Positions 1-12,025 of a stretch of DNA of 64,000 nucleotides are shown one piece after another. The notes under the pieces were generated by a model. It had not been told where the DNA came from, searched no databases, and saw only the letters and a program-made list of their open reading frames with translations. The translations under genes and the position numbers were made by a program. How positions within the stretch are numbered: position 1 is the stretch's first letter; every line of letters begins with the position of its first letter. The DNA comes from Obelidium mucronatum. Lineage: Eukaryota; Chytridiomycota; Chytridiomycetes; Chytridiales; Chytriomycetaceae. The stretch is taken from the NCBI GenBank assembly GCA_025765595.1, contig JAIVFH010000001.1:744001-808000 (forward strand), in the 5' to 3' direction.

Positions 1-1261
1 AACATCGGGATCAAACCTGTCGTATATTCCTATTTCTCGGGAATTCATGCCTTCATTCTTTTTGTCGCTCGATTGTCCCAACGACTGGTCTAAAACGTAT
101 CCTACATGTTCATACACTTCTGCATTGATGATTTGCTTTCTCAATATTCCATCTCTCACTTTCGCCCTGATAGGATATAGCGAGTCCTTTGTATTTCCAA
201 TCAAGCGAATCAAATGAGGTCGCGTGTCCTCCCACCTCTTTTCACTAAGCCATTGCCACAAACTAGATCCCTCATGAATAGGATGGAGAAGATTTTCATC
301 GGCACAATCAGGAGAATGGAAAAAGAAGGGCATCGGTTGCTGCAATCCGGCTTGTTCAGATTCGTTCAAGAACGGGTATTTTTTGGCGATACGTTTCGCT
401 TCTCGCTGTTTCCACTGCTCAGGTCTTCCGAATTCCATGATAAGTCCTGCGTATCTCCAAGTAATTGCATCGGCATGCGTTGGATAATAGGCACTGCGTA
501 TGCATTTGTGGTTGTGGCAGTCCCCGGTTCCATGTACTACAACGGCAGTATTAGAAGTAACATTTCTGTGCCACGTTTTTGTGTATATTATATCGAATTG
601 AATGTCTGGGAAGGCTGAAATATTGTTTTCAGTTGGAGTGAGTTTTTTGTTGTATCCTTTCCAGCCTGGACCCCAAAGACGTACGTTCAGCTTCGGATGA
701 CTCGCGGCGGCATTCACCTTTTTATTTTATTATGTTGAATTTTTTTGATTTAATTGGGGGTTGCCTGATGAGAAGGGAGTTTCCAACATCAAATACCTCA
801 TCATAGAAATAGCGGTCCATCTTTTCCATATATTCTCTACGCTCGTTGAAATAAAGTACATTCAGTTTCCGCGTGAACTCATACATGTCAAGTTCTTCTT
901 CGTTCTCGCGTATTAGAGCCCATCCAGAGTGTGTCCTGATTCGTGGCTTGAGCAACGGACTGCTACCCGACAAGCGCGTTTCGTCCCACTCATAGTCGAA
1001 AACGCAAGATGAATCAAGACCAAAGAAACAGCGACGAAGATGAATTTCTTTTACAGAAAGAGTGGGGTGGTGGGAACTCGAATAGCCGAGTTTGACTAGA
1101 AGAAGGACACCGAGCGCCAAGCCAAGGATTAGGGCAACTAGAAGAAAGCGAGTATTTCCTCTCATTTTTAGTTTAAAGGTGGTGAGCATTTCTTTTCGAG
1201 TTTGTTTCGATTGCTGGGCAGATTGCTGGGGCCGCTCTTGAGCTGACAAATCGTTCATCAT
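1..1261 (-). CDS. Type II membrane glycosyltransferase-like protein (partial, 3' end outside window)
   Basis: The gene is cut by the window edge. Exon 1 is 1261-797. An intron at 796-718 (GTATTT...AAG, 79 nt) joins in phase 0 to exon 2, which stays open from 717 past position 1. The product starts with about 38 polar residues, then one hydrophobic anchor (about residues 39-57), which suggests a type II Golgi/ER protein with a lumenal catalytic part. Right after the junction comes RLWGPGWKGY, then FDIIYTKTWH and GDCHNHKC. The WGPGW motif occurs in fungal proteins annotated as glycosyltransferase-like, often near the CgeB/YkvP group. The splice is supported because it restores the usual run-up to that motif (NAAASHPKLNVRLWGPGW). 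Donor and acceptor substrates cannot be read from the sequence. Family assignment is inference. Confidence 0.6.
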
Positions 1262-1503
1262 TCAAACACTTCTCCGATATCATGAATTTTATGGACGGTG
1301 GCATCACTTTGCTATCGTTGATGCCGTCATAGATCAGCACTGGGTGTCGGTTTCTCCTCAAATCCACGATCAGTCGATCACTCGCTGGGAGTCAGCTCTG
1401 TTGATCACAGCGACTACATGGCGCAATAATCCTGCTTCACTTGTGCTTTGTATCATTGAATAAACCAGTTGTTTTTATTATTATTTCTTTTTCTCATTCA
1501 TCA

Positions 1504-3608
1504 ATGTCTCTCGCTGACTTCTCTGCGCTCCTCACGAATCCGGACCAGTTCGGCGTAAGCGCCTCCCGCCCGTCGCGCCAAAGCAACTAACGCATTTGCA
1601 AACAGACGGCCGTATTCGAGCAGCTGCGGCAGCTGGGCGATCCGCTTGCCGCCGAAGACGCCACGGCGCTGGCGCTCTTCATGCTCGAACTGTACAAGAA
1701 CGACACGCCGCGCGACAAGGCCGAGGCGGAAATGGCCGACAGTGAGTGTGTTTTGTTTGCATTGCGCGGCTCGGGTTAATTCTTTGTTTTGTTTTTGTTT
1801 GTGCCGTTGTTTGTGTGCGCAGTGCTGACAAGCGCGGGTGCCTTCACCGCGTGGGTGTACGAGTACCTCGATGGCGAGAAGCGGAAGCTGGGCGCTGGTT
1901 TGTTGCTGCGGCGGTGCGGGCGCTGGCTGCTCACGTTTTCATTCTAGCAAACACCAAGAAACGAACTGCGCCTGACTTGGAACCGGAGGCTTCGGGCGAA
2001 ACAAAGGCGCAGAAGGACTTCAAAGTAAAAAAGATCGTGTGGGAAGATCCGGCACCAGCCGCACCGAAAAAGGAGAAACCTGTTGCTGCTCCACCAGCAA
2101 AACGAGTTGCTCTTGACTCGGAAGAACAAAAGAAGCTGCGAATGGCGCGATTTGGGATCGTGGAAGAAGAAAAGAAGTCTGTTCCACATCCAAAGCAAAC
2201 TAGCGTTGGAATTGTTGGGCGGGGTTCTGGAAGTGCAACTAGCGTTCAGGCAGTCCGACCCGGAATTGCTGCAAGACTGGGTCCGCAACCTTCATCTGGA
2301 AGTGGAAAGGGAGACGATGGTGATCATGTTCACCACAACCAACAGAACCACAGTGTCCCACAACCTCCTCACCAATCGAACCAGTATTCTACCAGTCAAA
2401 ATCAAAATCAAAATCAAAGTATCTCCAATGAGCGCAACCAATTCCAACAACCACAAAATAGTTTTGGAGGTCAGCAGCAGCAGCAATGGAGTAATCACAA
2501 TCAAAACAATGGATTCCGTCAAAACAGCAACTTCAACAACTTCAACAACGGCAACTTCAATAACAACCATGGATTCCAGAATCAACAACGGCATGATAAC
2601 TTCCAACGTAGCGGAGTGCATCAACTTCAACAGGGGATGATGCCCACTGTTCCTAACGGATTCTTTATGGACTCATATGGCAACTTGGTGCCCACTATGA
2701 ATGTCGGTCAAAATATGGGTGGAGGTCGCGGAGGGTTTGGGATGCAACAACGAGGGCGGGGAGGGTTTTCTGGATACAACAATAGCAACCAAAGCTTCCG
2801 TGGAAACTTCAACGGTGGTTTGAGAGGTGGGTTCAGGGGAGCCAGCAATGTTATGGGTGGAACAAGGCCGGCGTTCAACAATCACCAAGAACATCAACTC
2901 CCCACAAACCCAAATTCTGCAGAAGATCCATCTGCAACATCTGGTGGAGAAGAAGGCCAACCAACAGGTCCTTCACTTGCTGAATCTGAAGACGGCGGGG
3001 CCGAGATTGTAATTGATGCGGCGCCATCTGGCGAAGGGACAAGTGCCCCGACGGCTGGTATTCCAGCGGCATCTTTTGCTGGTGGTTATCAGCAGCAACA
3101 AGCATTTCAACAACAGCAACAGCAACCGGCCCCATGTCGGTTTGGTGCTGGTTGTACGCGATACGGTTGTATCTTCCTTCACCCGTGGGACGCACAAGTA
3201 CAAACCCAACAACAACGGCAATGTAGATTTTGGCCAAACTGTATAAATCCTGTGTGTCCATTCTTCCACCCTGGTCCCACGACCCCTGCAGGCGCTGCTA
3301 CTGATATTTCTTCAGTCCCATGCAAATTCGACGGCTACTGTACGAAACCAGGATGCCCATTCAAGCATTCTAAATCCAAGACTGCTGTTTTCAATGGCGC
3401 TACAAGCTCGCATATTAGCGAAAGGGCTTTTGCAGCGGACGAAGCCGAAAAGGTTCTTCCAGAGGGAGTTGTTGATTCTAAAGCAACCCCTGCCGCTGCT
3501 GGCGCCGGCGATTCTGCTGTCGCAACGGAAAGTTCAAGTGAAAGTAAAATCACGGCTGTGATTGTTGGGGGAGAAGAAGAGTTGATTGATGAGGATGCTT
3601 TACTGTGA
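1504..3608 (+). CDS. NAB2: NAB2/ZC3H14-type poly(A) RNA-binding zinc-finger protein
   Basis: Four exons: 1504-1554, 1606-1741, 1823-1897 and 1948-3608, giving 640 aa. All three introns are GT-AG and 50-81 nt. The first ~85 residues form a compact helical domain (VFEQLRQLGDP...FTAWVYEYLDG) like the PWI-like N-terminus of Nab2. A long low-complexity middle follows, rich in Gln/Asn with GGRGG and RGGF boxes. Near residues 484-562 lie three tandem C-x5-C-x4-C-x3-H fingers (CRFGAGC..., CRFWPNC..., CKFDGYC...), the spacing typical of Nab2 and ZC3H14, which bind polyadenosine and control poly(A) length and mRNA export. The C-terminus is acidic. A start inside intron 2 would lose the N-terminal domain, so the ATG at 1504 is preferred. 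RGG boxes suggest arginine methylation (inference). Confidence 0.8.
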
Positions 3609-3816
3609 TTGTTTTTTTTTTATTCCACGCTTAAAATAAAAGTGGAGGGAAAGTATTGAGGGGGGAAAATAGGCGTTGCTCTTGAGAGTTAGCCAAACAA
3701 TAATTTGATGTTCCTTTGTAAACTTTTTTGTTTTTGGTTGTTTTTTGATTTGAGTCACGTTCTGATTGGTGCCGTTGTAAAACAGTTGTTGAATACAATG
3801 GCAACAAAAATGAACA

Positions 3817-6043
3817 ATGATAGTACCAATATATCTGATTCTAGCATTCTTTCGGTCTTTCGTGCTGGCAGATACATGCGCTGTATATCCTGGTGGTTTT
3901 TGTTCCGACATAGTTGATTACCCGGTTTATCTCAAGCCCAATGTTACAATCGATATGATGGAGGAGGCGCTGAAGGCGCATAACATAGACAATGGTCTGT
4001 CAAAAAATGAGTCATCGCGATACGCGTCGTGTATGGATGTGTATCGGCATTGGATCTGTTATTCTACGTTTCCGAGCTGTTCTGAAAATGGTTTGTGATA
4101 TTCTTATCATTATACCGTTATTTTTTCTGCTTTTGTCTCGAAAGCTATAATGATTCCATTATTTCTTCCTCATTGATAAATGAATATAGTATCGATCGAT
4201 CAATTGGCGTGTCGTTCGATTTGTACTGAGACGGAACTGCAATGTCGGGATTTATTGACGAAATTCGGACTCTCGGAATTATTACCGACATGTTATGGAA
4301 CCGTTTTGGGTGCAGATTATACTTATTCGACGGATTCTCCATGTTTGGGTGATACATACAAGACTTTAGGTGGTGAGTCTTATTTCTTGCTATTATGCAA
4401 AAGAATATTTGACAGAATTCATGTCTTTTCCAAAAAGACCCTGTATCTTTAGATGAGGTTGACACCCCTTCAGAACCAAGCCAGTCCCCAACCCCTTCAA
4501 CCACCTTCGACAGATGCCCACCAATAATGAAAGCGATCCCCAGAAATCAAATAATGTCCCCAGGAACCAACTTCACAACCAACAATGGCCGCATCTGTGC
4601 AGGAGAATGCTGCCTCCAATGCCCTACAATCCGCAACTTCTACCCAGAATCCGCATTCCGCTCTGAAACAATCACTATGCATACATGCACGGTACTCTCA
4701 TCCCTCTGCTGCATGTTCCTCCTCTCGTCCCTCTTTATCGAACCGTCATCGCGGACAAATTTCCCAGGATACATGATCCACCATGTTGTTTTTGGGATGC
4801 TTGTATTCCACGTGAATCAAGCCTTGGGTCCACTGTTGCCACGCCATTTCTTATGTCGAGATGATATTACAACCGCGAATCAAAGTAATAGTTTGTTTTG
4901 CTTGCTTCAAGGGGTCTTGTATATGAGTAGCATGTTCTACATCAACTGTTACAGTGCCGCGTATTCGTTGTCGTTGCATCTCCTGCTCGTGTGGAACAGG
5001 ACACATCTTTCCGCGTATCGGTGGACACTGTTTGTATGCATAACTGTCGCGAGTTTCACAGTTGCGAGTGTGGTTGTAGCGGGTGGTGGGGGAGGAGGTG
5101 GTTTTGAGAAGGTGGGGGGTTATAAATCGAATGGGGTTTATGGATGTACGATGGCGGCTCATGATGGGATGGGGAGTTGGTTGTTTTTGTGTCCGTTGCT
5201 GGTTGTTTCTGTTCCGGCCTATGTTGCGAGTTTTTGGACTGTTTATGAGATTTTGAGGATTCAAGTGGCGACGCCGGCGCGAGCAAATGTCGGTTCTATT
5301 GCGAATGGTGGTGGTGGTGGTGGTAAGATTGCTCATGGTGCATCGAGTGGGAGTGTTTTGGTGATTGATGCAAGTGGTGGGAGTAGTTTGATTTGGGGAA
5401 AGAGGGAGGAGAGTCTTGTAACAACAACAACGACAACGACTATGACTGGAGATGTATCCTCGATTTCGATACATATGAGTTCCCCAAATTTGCATCAGCC
5501 GCCGGTCGCGTCGCATCCAGCAGTACCGCCGATGCCGACACATGAGCGGCAACGGCCGTTGTCGTTGCCTGTGCCACCATCAGGAAGAAGAATGACGGCT
5601 GTAATGGATGCGATTGCAAAGCATGGGGATGAACTAACAAGAATGAAGGAAATTGCCAAGGAGAGTGGAAGGCCTGTTGCGATCTGTTTGTTTTGTATGG
5701 TGCTTCTCGTTTTCGATTGGGTAAAAACAATCTTTTCTTGACACAGGAATATAACAATGTACTAAGTAAACCCATTCAGGATATTGTGGATAATGCAATC
5801 GGAAGCGTATCGATCGTTGGTCCAAATCCCGCATCTTGGTCGGAAACTTGGTTGTTTTGCGTGTACTCAGGAAAATCCCACGATGAATGTTCACTTGCAA
5901 TCGCAAATGATATCCCGAGCTCGTTGATGATGATGATTGGATCAATTTGGTTATCGCTTATGGGTACATTCATGTGTTTGATTATGGGTCGCAAAACGTG
6001 GAGTCTTTGGCATAGACACATCTTAAACAAACGGTCAACTTGA
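3817..6043 (+). CDS. Frizzled-like (class F) seven-transmembrane receptor with cysteine-rich domain
   Basis: Four exons (3817-4090, 4190-4372, 4453-5720, 5780-6043) give 662 aa. A signal peptide (MIVPIYLILAFF...) leads into a domain with exactly ten cysteines (about residues 20-140), including CMDVYRHWIC and CRSIC, matching the Frizzled CRD pattern. A Pro/Ser/Thr linker and a second Cys cluster (CAGECCLQCP, as in Dictyostelium Frizzled-like proteins) precede seven hydrophobic helices between about residues 225 and 645. Intracellular loop 3 (about residues 420-557) is unusually long and rich in Gly, Ser and Pro. After the last helix the sequence KTWSLW fits KTxxxW, which binds the Dishevelled PDZ domain in animal Frizzleds. 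Intron 3 could also end at 5746, but that would leave only 26 nt; the 59-nt form has a TACTAAG branch site. The ligand is unknown. Confidence 0.8.
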
Positions 6044-6137
6044 TCAAATAAAATAATATTTAAGAAATAACGAGAGATTTTTATGTAACAGGCGATTAAT
6101 TGATTATGAGATTATTGAAAAGATGCGGACAGACAAA

Positions 6138-7656
6138 TCATGTCATTCTCTTTGGTGTACCACTTTCTTTGACGGAAACCGCCGACTTTTGGTAGACAAC
6201 ATTGGCTTCGTACCATGCCTTTGCCAGCTTCATTTTTTCCAGCATCCCATCTTCAGTTTGGTTCTCGTTTTCTCCCACACGAATAACCAAACGCGCGCAT
6301 GTATTCATGATATTCAAATTATACCCATTATAAACACGTCCAACAGAAGCGATTTGGACAACCTCAACTCCTTCCACAGGACAAGTACTCGCATCCGGAA
6401 TAGCGAGCAAAATCCCAACTTGCAGCGGAATCACAAGATCTGCCAGAGAATAACCAAATTCCCCTCTTGCATAGCGAGACTGTAGAGACCGATCATGGCG
6501 AATACCTAACCCGCAAGAGAGACGAAACTCCATTTCTTGAAACAAGGGATGACTCTTGTCTTCAATAAACTTGCTTCCGATTTCGCATTCTTCTATTAAT
6601 CGGCCAATGGATGAACCTGGTCGGCGTGCTGCGACTTCGCAGAGTGTGTAGTGGTAGGTTCCGTCTTCTTTCATGGTTTCAAACATTTCAATGTGGAAAA
6701 AGAGGTGTTTTGGGCATGGGAGTATATCCAAGAGTTTTTGAGCGGCTGCAATCATTTGCTCGTGATGGGCAGTATTCGCGGGAACGAGCAAGTTTCCATA
6801 GGGAGTCCCACACGTGAAATCGAGACAAGTGTTGACGTATCGGAATGGCCATGCAATTGTGATTTGGCTTTCGCTGGCGTGGCCGTTGATGTGAACCATG
6901 CTCCCACCGACAAATTTCTCGATAATCATGTCTCCATTGTAATCGATACAGTTTCCGTTCATGTCGATTTTCTGGTAAAAGTCGTTCTTGATGTAATTTT
7001 CTCGGTCTGCTTCGGATCGGAGAATGTTGATGCTCGCGGATCCACATCCGAGTGATGGTTTTACAATGACGGGATATCCGTGTTTGTTTGTAAAGTCGAT
7101 AATGTTGGCAGGTGACCAAACGCGTTTGAATGAGGGTACGTCGAAGCCACGGTTGGATGCAAGTTCCTTCATTTTCACCTGTTTTGATTTTCTGTGTTAT
7201 TTGGATATTCAAGTGAATTCGCTAGAATCTTGCCTTGTCTCTAAAGAACATGACTTCGTCGGGGAGAAGTTTGGCCTCACAGAGACCAAAGAGAGCACGA
7301 AGTTGAGCTGCCCGTAGTACCAATTCCTCTTCTTGAGTGTAGACCACATCGATACCATGTGCTTGAAACATTCTCCAAGCTGCAAGTTCAACTTTCCTGC
7401 AATATAGGTAGTACATGAATTCAGTCAGTTGCGTAGTATGGGGATATATTTTCTGGGTAGTTACGAACCCATTCGTGCAGGGACTGCTAACGACTTCGTA
7501 GTCCAAGCAATTCTTTTTGTCCAATTCCGAAACTTTGTCGCAGATAATCATAATCTTGACGTTATCGTTTGGAGAAACAAAAGTGCTGAATGAAGCAGCA
7601 GCGTTGAAGGAAGGTTCTCCGTGGTGATGAAGAATCAGAATATGCTTTCGGGACAT
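6138..7656 (-). CDS. ATP-grasp domain protein (carboxylate-amine ligase type)
   Basis: Three exons: 7656-7469, 7396-7234 and 7178-6138, 463 aa. Intron 1 is GT-AG (72 nt). Intron 2 (7233-7179, 55 nt) appears to be GC-AG: this junction gives RDKVKMKELA, matching the RDK-x2-MK motif of ATP-grasp ligases. The N-terminal ~125 residues form a Rossmann-like lid (ILILHHHGEP). Then come GYPVIVKPSLGCGS (ATP-binding lysine and glycine loop), MIIEKFVGG, HIEMF and CEVAARRPG, which carry the acidic metal ligands and end of the ATP-grasp fold. Such enzymes join a carboxylate to an amine or thiol through an acyl phosphate. The substrate is not evident. The closest general resemblance is to bacterial L-amino-acid ligase or biotin-carboxylase-like ATP-grasp proteins. 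The gene is divergent from the RRM-like gene at 7804. Confidence 0.7.
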
Positions 7657-7803
7657 TTTGTTCCAAGAATAGAATTGCTTGTGTGTGTGCTTTTTTTTTG
7701 TGTGTTTTTTGGTTTTTGGGAATTCTTTGGTTTTTGTTTGCTCAAAAGAAAACTTTTCCAAAAATAGAATACTTCTCCCCGTGTCCGAACGCCGTGTCCG
7801 ACC
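7657..7803. promoter_or_regulatory. Divergent promoter region between ATP-grasp and RRM-like genes
   Basis: Only 147 bp separate the two start codons, which point away from each other, so this interval must hold both core promoters. It contains GT-rich and T-rich stretches (for example TGTGTGTGC then T9). No clear TATA box was seen for either direction. Confidence 0.4.
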
Positions 7804-9687
7804 ATGCAACCCGACACGCTGCACGTCGCGTACCAGCCGCAGCGCATCCACCGCGGCCACGTGTTTGTGTTTCTGCGGCGCCTGCGCGGCTTTTCGCTCG
7901 TCGGTGGGTTTGTTTTTGCGGCGCGAATGCTGACTAAGCCGCTTGCAGCCTTCTACCTCTCGTTCGTGTTTGTTGTTTTCGACGACGCGGCCGCCGCCGC
8001 CGCCGCCGCGCTGCTCGTCCGCTGCGTGCCGGGAATCGCCGCCGTCGACTTTGCCAAGCAGCGCTGTGAGTCATTCGTTTGCTCGTCGCACCGCGTCTGG
8101 CTGACTCAGCCGCCGACAGACACTGTGCCGTATCCGCAGCCAGACGACTCGGACGAAACACGCGCGTGTCCGAACGTGGTGCACGTGACCCATCTGCCGC
8201 CAAACTACGCAAAGGAAGAAATCCTGGCCATGGTGCAAGACTTTGCTGGGTAAGAGAGAGAGAGTGTGTGTGTTTTCGTGCTGTTTTTGTTCCTTTTTAA
8301 TAACTGGGTTTTCGGACATGCCTATAGGTTCAGAAGTATCCAGTTCTACGGAAAATACTGCTACGCGACTTTTGACAATCACAAATCTGCCAGCATCGCC
8401 AGATCGGATCTGCGAAGCCAAACTAACTTGGTTGTTACTTTTGCAAAGCCTAAACCTGTGACTCTTGAAGGGAGCCTGCCAATGGGTCCAACTACTTCCA
8501 GCCAACAGGCGAAACAAAATTCTTTACAATTCGATACCGAAGTATACAATACTCCCGCAGCTACATTCAAAAACAGACACCACCCTCTCTCTGCAACTGT
8601 GAAGGAGTTTCTACCAATCAAGATTCCACCCGAAAACAGATTCAATCAGGAGTATCATTCAGCGCAAGATGATCTCGTTCCTGACCAATCTGAACATTTC
8701 CGCTCCTCAAACGATCATGAATATCACCAACAACAACATTACCAACAATATACCCCAACTCATAATATCCTTGTATACTCAGAGTTTTCGCCAAATCGGA
8801 ATGAGGAAGAAACTGACTACGAACATCAAACCACTTCCTTGTGCAACGACTATCACACTCCATTTACTCCCATCCACAATCATCAATTTGATCCAAAACA
8901 ATTGACATATTCTTTGCAGCAACAAGTTCCAACATTTCGTGCTCCGCAGTTTAATTCCCCCACTCCAGTAGCACCCAGTCAGATGACATCACAGCGCTTA
9001 AACTCCCCAGACCCGTACTTGCCAGCGAAACTCCTCCGAAGCGCAAGAAGCAGCCCGCTCAAGCCAGAAATATTTGTCCAACCAGTTCCATCAAGAAGTC
9101 CAGAAGTATCGGTTCCTCCTGCATCATCCTCTCCAAAGTTTGAAAGAGAATCCATCGACAGCAACAAGGAAGAAGAAGAAGAAGGAGCCACGGATTCCAC
9201 CCCAGAAATTCGGTCAAAAGCAAGCTACTCCTTCAACAATCAACCACCACTGAAATCAGGGTACAAGCTCCCGTTCTTGACACTCCATGATCAATTGTTA
9301 TTCAAGTTCGATTCTGACGATTCAATTTTGTCTCCATCGATGGACTGGAACCACAATCTGATTGATCAAGAGAAGCCGTCATCAGTTCTTGACCGTTTGA
9401 TTGGGTGGGATGATTTGGACTGTCGTTCATGTGATCTGGCGACCATGGTACCGACTACCAGGAGCAATGTTCCAGCGCGTATTGTTGCTCTTCGATTGGG
9501 CTTGACAGACGGCAAACCCATCAAGATGGTGGATTTGCGTGACATGGAGATGGTACTCAACATCACTGACAACAGACAAAGCACAAATACGAGACGCGTC
9601 GAAGAAGAAGAAGATCAAACGGAAGAAACGGTGATTCGAAGGCACAGTGTTGCATTGATGAAGTCCAAGGTTTTTGCGTTGTTTTGA
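7804..9687 (+). CDS. RNA-recognition-motif-like protein with long disordered tail
   Basis: Proposed exons are 7804-7903, 7949-8065, 8120-8249 and 8328-9687 (568 aa). The N-terminus reads as two weak RRM-like units. The first (LHVAYQPQRIHRGHVFVFL...FVVFDD) is interrupted by a 45-nt intron. The second, NVVHVTHLPPNY...IQFYGKYCYATFDN...VTFAKPK, has recognisable RNP-like strands. The region 8066-8119 stays in frame whether or not it is spliced, so it may be an intron of 54 nt or coding. After residue ~170 the protein is low complexity (Gln, Asn, Ser, Pro) with an acidic EEEEE run, ending in a short conserved-looking block (DLRDMEMVLNITDN). It may be a Mei2- or Spen-like RNA binder, but the family is not certain. 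Confidence 0.55.
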
Positions 9688-9856
9688 ATAAAGCTATAAA
9701 TATATAGCTCCTCACATTTAAAAGTGGAGGATTGAAGTTCAGCATTCTGCTCAACAGTTCGTATTATTGCACGTCTTTCCAACAAATTTTGCCTTCAGAC
9801 TCCATTTATTTCAATTCATTGGAATATCGAAGACGAAGGTAACTACATTGTTGTCA

Positions 9857-11457
9857 CTATTTCTTTTTGGTTCTATTGGTCCAAAATGGCTGGGCCGGCC
9901 TGGGCACATTTTCCACTCCTGGTAATATTCCCTTTGGAAATCTTACCGAAGCCTGTATTCAATCAGTTTTAGTACGTCAATAGTTCTACAACAGTACTTA
10001 CCACATAAAAGCTCAATTTTTGAATCAAGTCCGGCATATTTACATGAATATCTGAAATTTTGGAGGGAAGTACGAATTGGGTATTTGAATTTACAATGTA
10101 TAGGCCGTGATCCACGTGTTTTAATAGAATCAAAGTTCCAATAAGGCCGCATTGCTGGAGTCCGATAGTCGATTCACACCGGTTTTTGTTGAGAATAGTT
10201 TGGTTGAGTCGGATAATTTTGGACTGATCAGCCAAACGCTTTCTTTCGGAATTAGAAAACCGAGCAAACTCTGAGTGGCTTAATTGACATCCAGTCTTGG
10301 GACTTGCGAGCGTTAAATCGACTTTTCGGCGTGTACCTGTGGGTAGATCGCAAGCACCAAGCTCGCCACTGAACGGGTTTGATGAATTAATATGCCAACA
10401 TTAAGTTCAGAGACTTACACTCTTACAGTCATACAGTCTCTACTGAGCACCGAAACAATTTTTCGAATCACATCAACAATCTCATGTTCAGAGGGGGGCG
10501 GTTCCAATGAACCTCGAAGAAAGTAATCTGGCTCCATTGAAAGTAATTCGATACTAGAAAATGAGTTTAGAAACGTAGGATATATAAGTGGACGATAAAT
10601 AATAATGTAAATGTGCTCATAAACGGTGAGAATCTTCCACTCCACAACCTTTTCGTCAAATCCAACATCACCGACATCCAATTCCTGAAGCTGTTCCAAA
10701 ACCAAACCCAAAGATTTTTTCAGCTTAATGCGCGCGCCCATTGTATTTCCGTGCCGACATAACTGAGCGCCTGTTAGTATTGTTAAGACTGACATGACAC
10801 TTACACGAAGAACGGATTTAACCGACTCAAATTCAGGAAGATTCGGAACATCAACAGAAGAAAGCGAACGAGCTCTCAAGAGAAACGTCTCTTGTTCAGG
10901 ATTGGACAAGTTCAAAAGCTGTACCTGCTTCTCACAGTCTGGATTGAGGACTGAGGACAAGCTTAGCCTAAGCAAGAAAATTACAATTCCAGCCCGGACA
11001 AAAGAAACAAACAAGATAGTACGCACGATATACTGTACTTTTCTATCGCCGACATTGTCTTGTATGCCGTGTCCTTGATCTTTTGTATCGCAGAATCCAT
11101 CAAAGTCTTTGAGACCGATTCTCCATTATCCAGAGCCCAACTCGAAGCCACATCAGAAAGACCGATCGCCACGGAATCGGCGTCTTTGAAGTCTTCTTCA
11201 TCCTCAGACTCTTCTTTGGTTACCAAAGTCTCGAGCAATTCGGGAGACACGCCCACTCCATAAAATATCAGATGCGAAGAGCCAGAAGAACGAAGGTTAG
11301 AGTCACTGGCGAAAGTTGAAGGATTCGCTCTCAATCTAGCCTTCTGATTTGTTTTCAGCTTCTGATATCAATTTCTATCAAATATTTACATCAGTCTGTG
11401 AATCGTCACTGCACTTAAGATAAGAACTTGGTGACGTTTTGACGAGTTGTTGTTCAT
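9857..11457 (-). CDS. Unrecognised six-exon protein, about 450 aa
   Basis: Proposed exons run 11457-11410, 11361-11027, 10967-10805, 10762-10419, 10368-10002 and 9952-9857. All junctions keep frame and total 450 aa. Four introns (42-59 nt) have good GTAAGT or GTGCGT donors, one with a TACTAAC branch site. The first intron (donor GTGACG) is weak, so the N-terminus is provisional. Visible features are a short hydrophobic start (HQVLILSA), an acidic stretch (EESEDEEDFKDAD), a hydrophobic Tyr/Ile-rich segment (HIYIIIYRPLIYP), and a basic end (FWTNRTKKK). No catalytic motif or known domain was recognised. A longin-type trafficking protein is one guess that would fit the hydrophobic N-terminal strands, but this is not supported by any diagnostic motif. 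Confidence 0.5.
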
Positions 11458-11517
11458 CTTGGCGATTTGCAAGTGTATTTTGGGATCAGCATAAAGCCTG
11501 AGTTACTGATTTTAATG

Positions 11518-11961
11518 TTATTCCAAACCGTTGGGCTTTAAATGCTTTGATGCGTTTGAATTACTCGCAACCAATTGTCTCTTTTTCGTCAGCAACTCGC
11601 GGTCTCGGACTGAATCGTGTATAGCCTCTGAGATGATGATATCACCTTCTATTTGAATTCCTTCCTGTCGCTTCTTCACTCGACCAAACCATCGCCTCGC
11701 TGCCATTGGAATATCGTCTGGGATCCTATTTAAGCGATTAGGCATAACAAATATTTGCTTCCTTTGAGCTCACGTGTGAGTATCTGTCCATATGCGAATG
11801 ATAGATTTCTTGTATCTACTCCACCATAAAGCCAAGCCATCGCCTTCAAAACAGCTAATTCCGACGACGTTTACTGCTTCTATCATATAATCCAGAAATG
11901 CTGGGGGTTCTTGGTCTCCTTTGTTTTGCCATCCTTGCCAATACGCGTCCATTTTTCCCAT
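11518..11961 (-). CDS. Small unrecognised protein, 131 aa
   Basis: Two exons, 11961-11774 and 11725-11518, are joined by a 48-nt GTGAGC...TAG intron in phase 2. The protein begins MGKMDAYWQGWQNKG and contains an aromatic stretch (LALWWSRYKKSIIRIW) followed by MAARRWFGRVKKRQEG and a Lys/Asn-rich tail. It is basic and has no signal peptide or clear membrane helix. I do not recognise the family. It is followed upstream by a repeat region (12026-12400), which may contain its promoter. Confidence 0.4.
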
Positions 11962-12025
11962 ATTTAATTTCTGCAAAAACAAAACATAAGTGCTCCCCCC
12001 ATCCAGCCCCCCTCCCTATTCTCTG

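Noticed and set aside
4851..5552. 233-codon minus-strand open frame opposite the receptor gene
   Set aside because: Thr/Arg/His-rich shadow of the receptor coding sequence, with no domain or promoter.
8066..8109. 44-nt intron in the RRM-like gene
   Set aside because: Splice signals look fine, but the product shifts out of the frame that encodes the second RRM-like unit; the 54-nt form ending at 8119 or no splicing is better.
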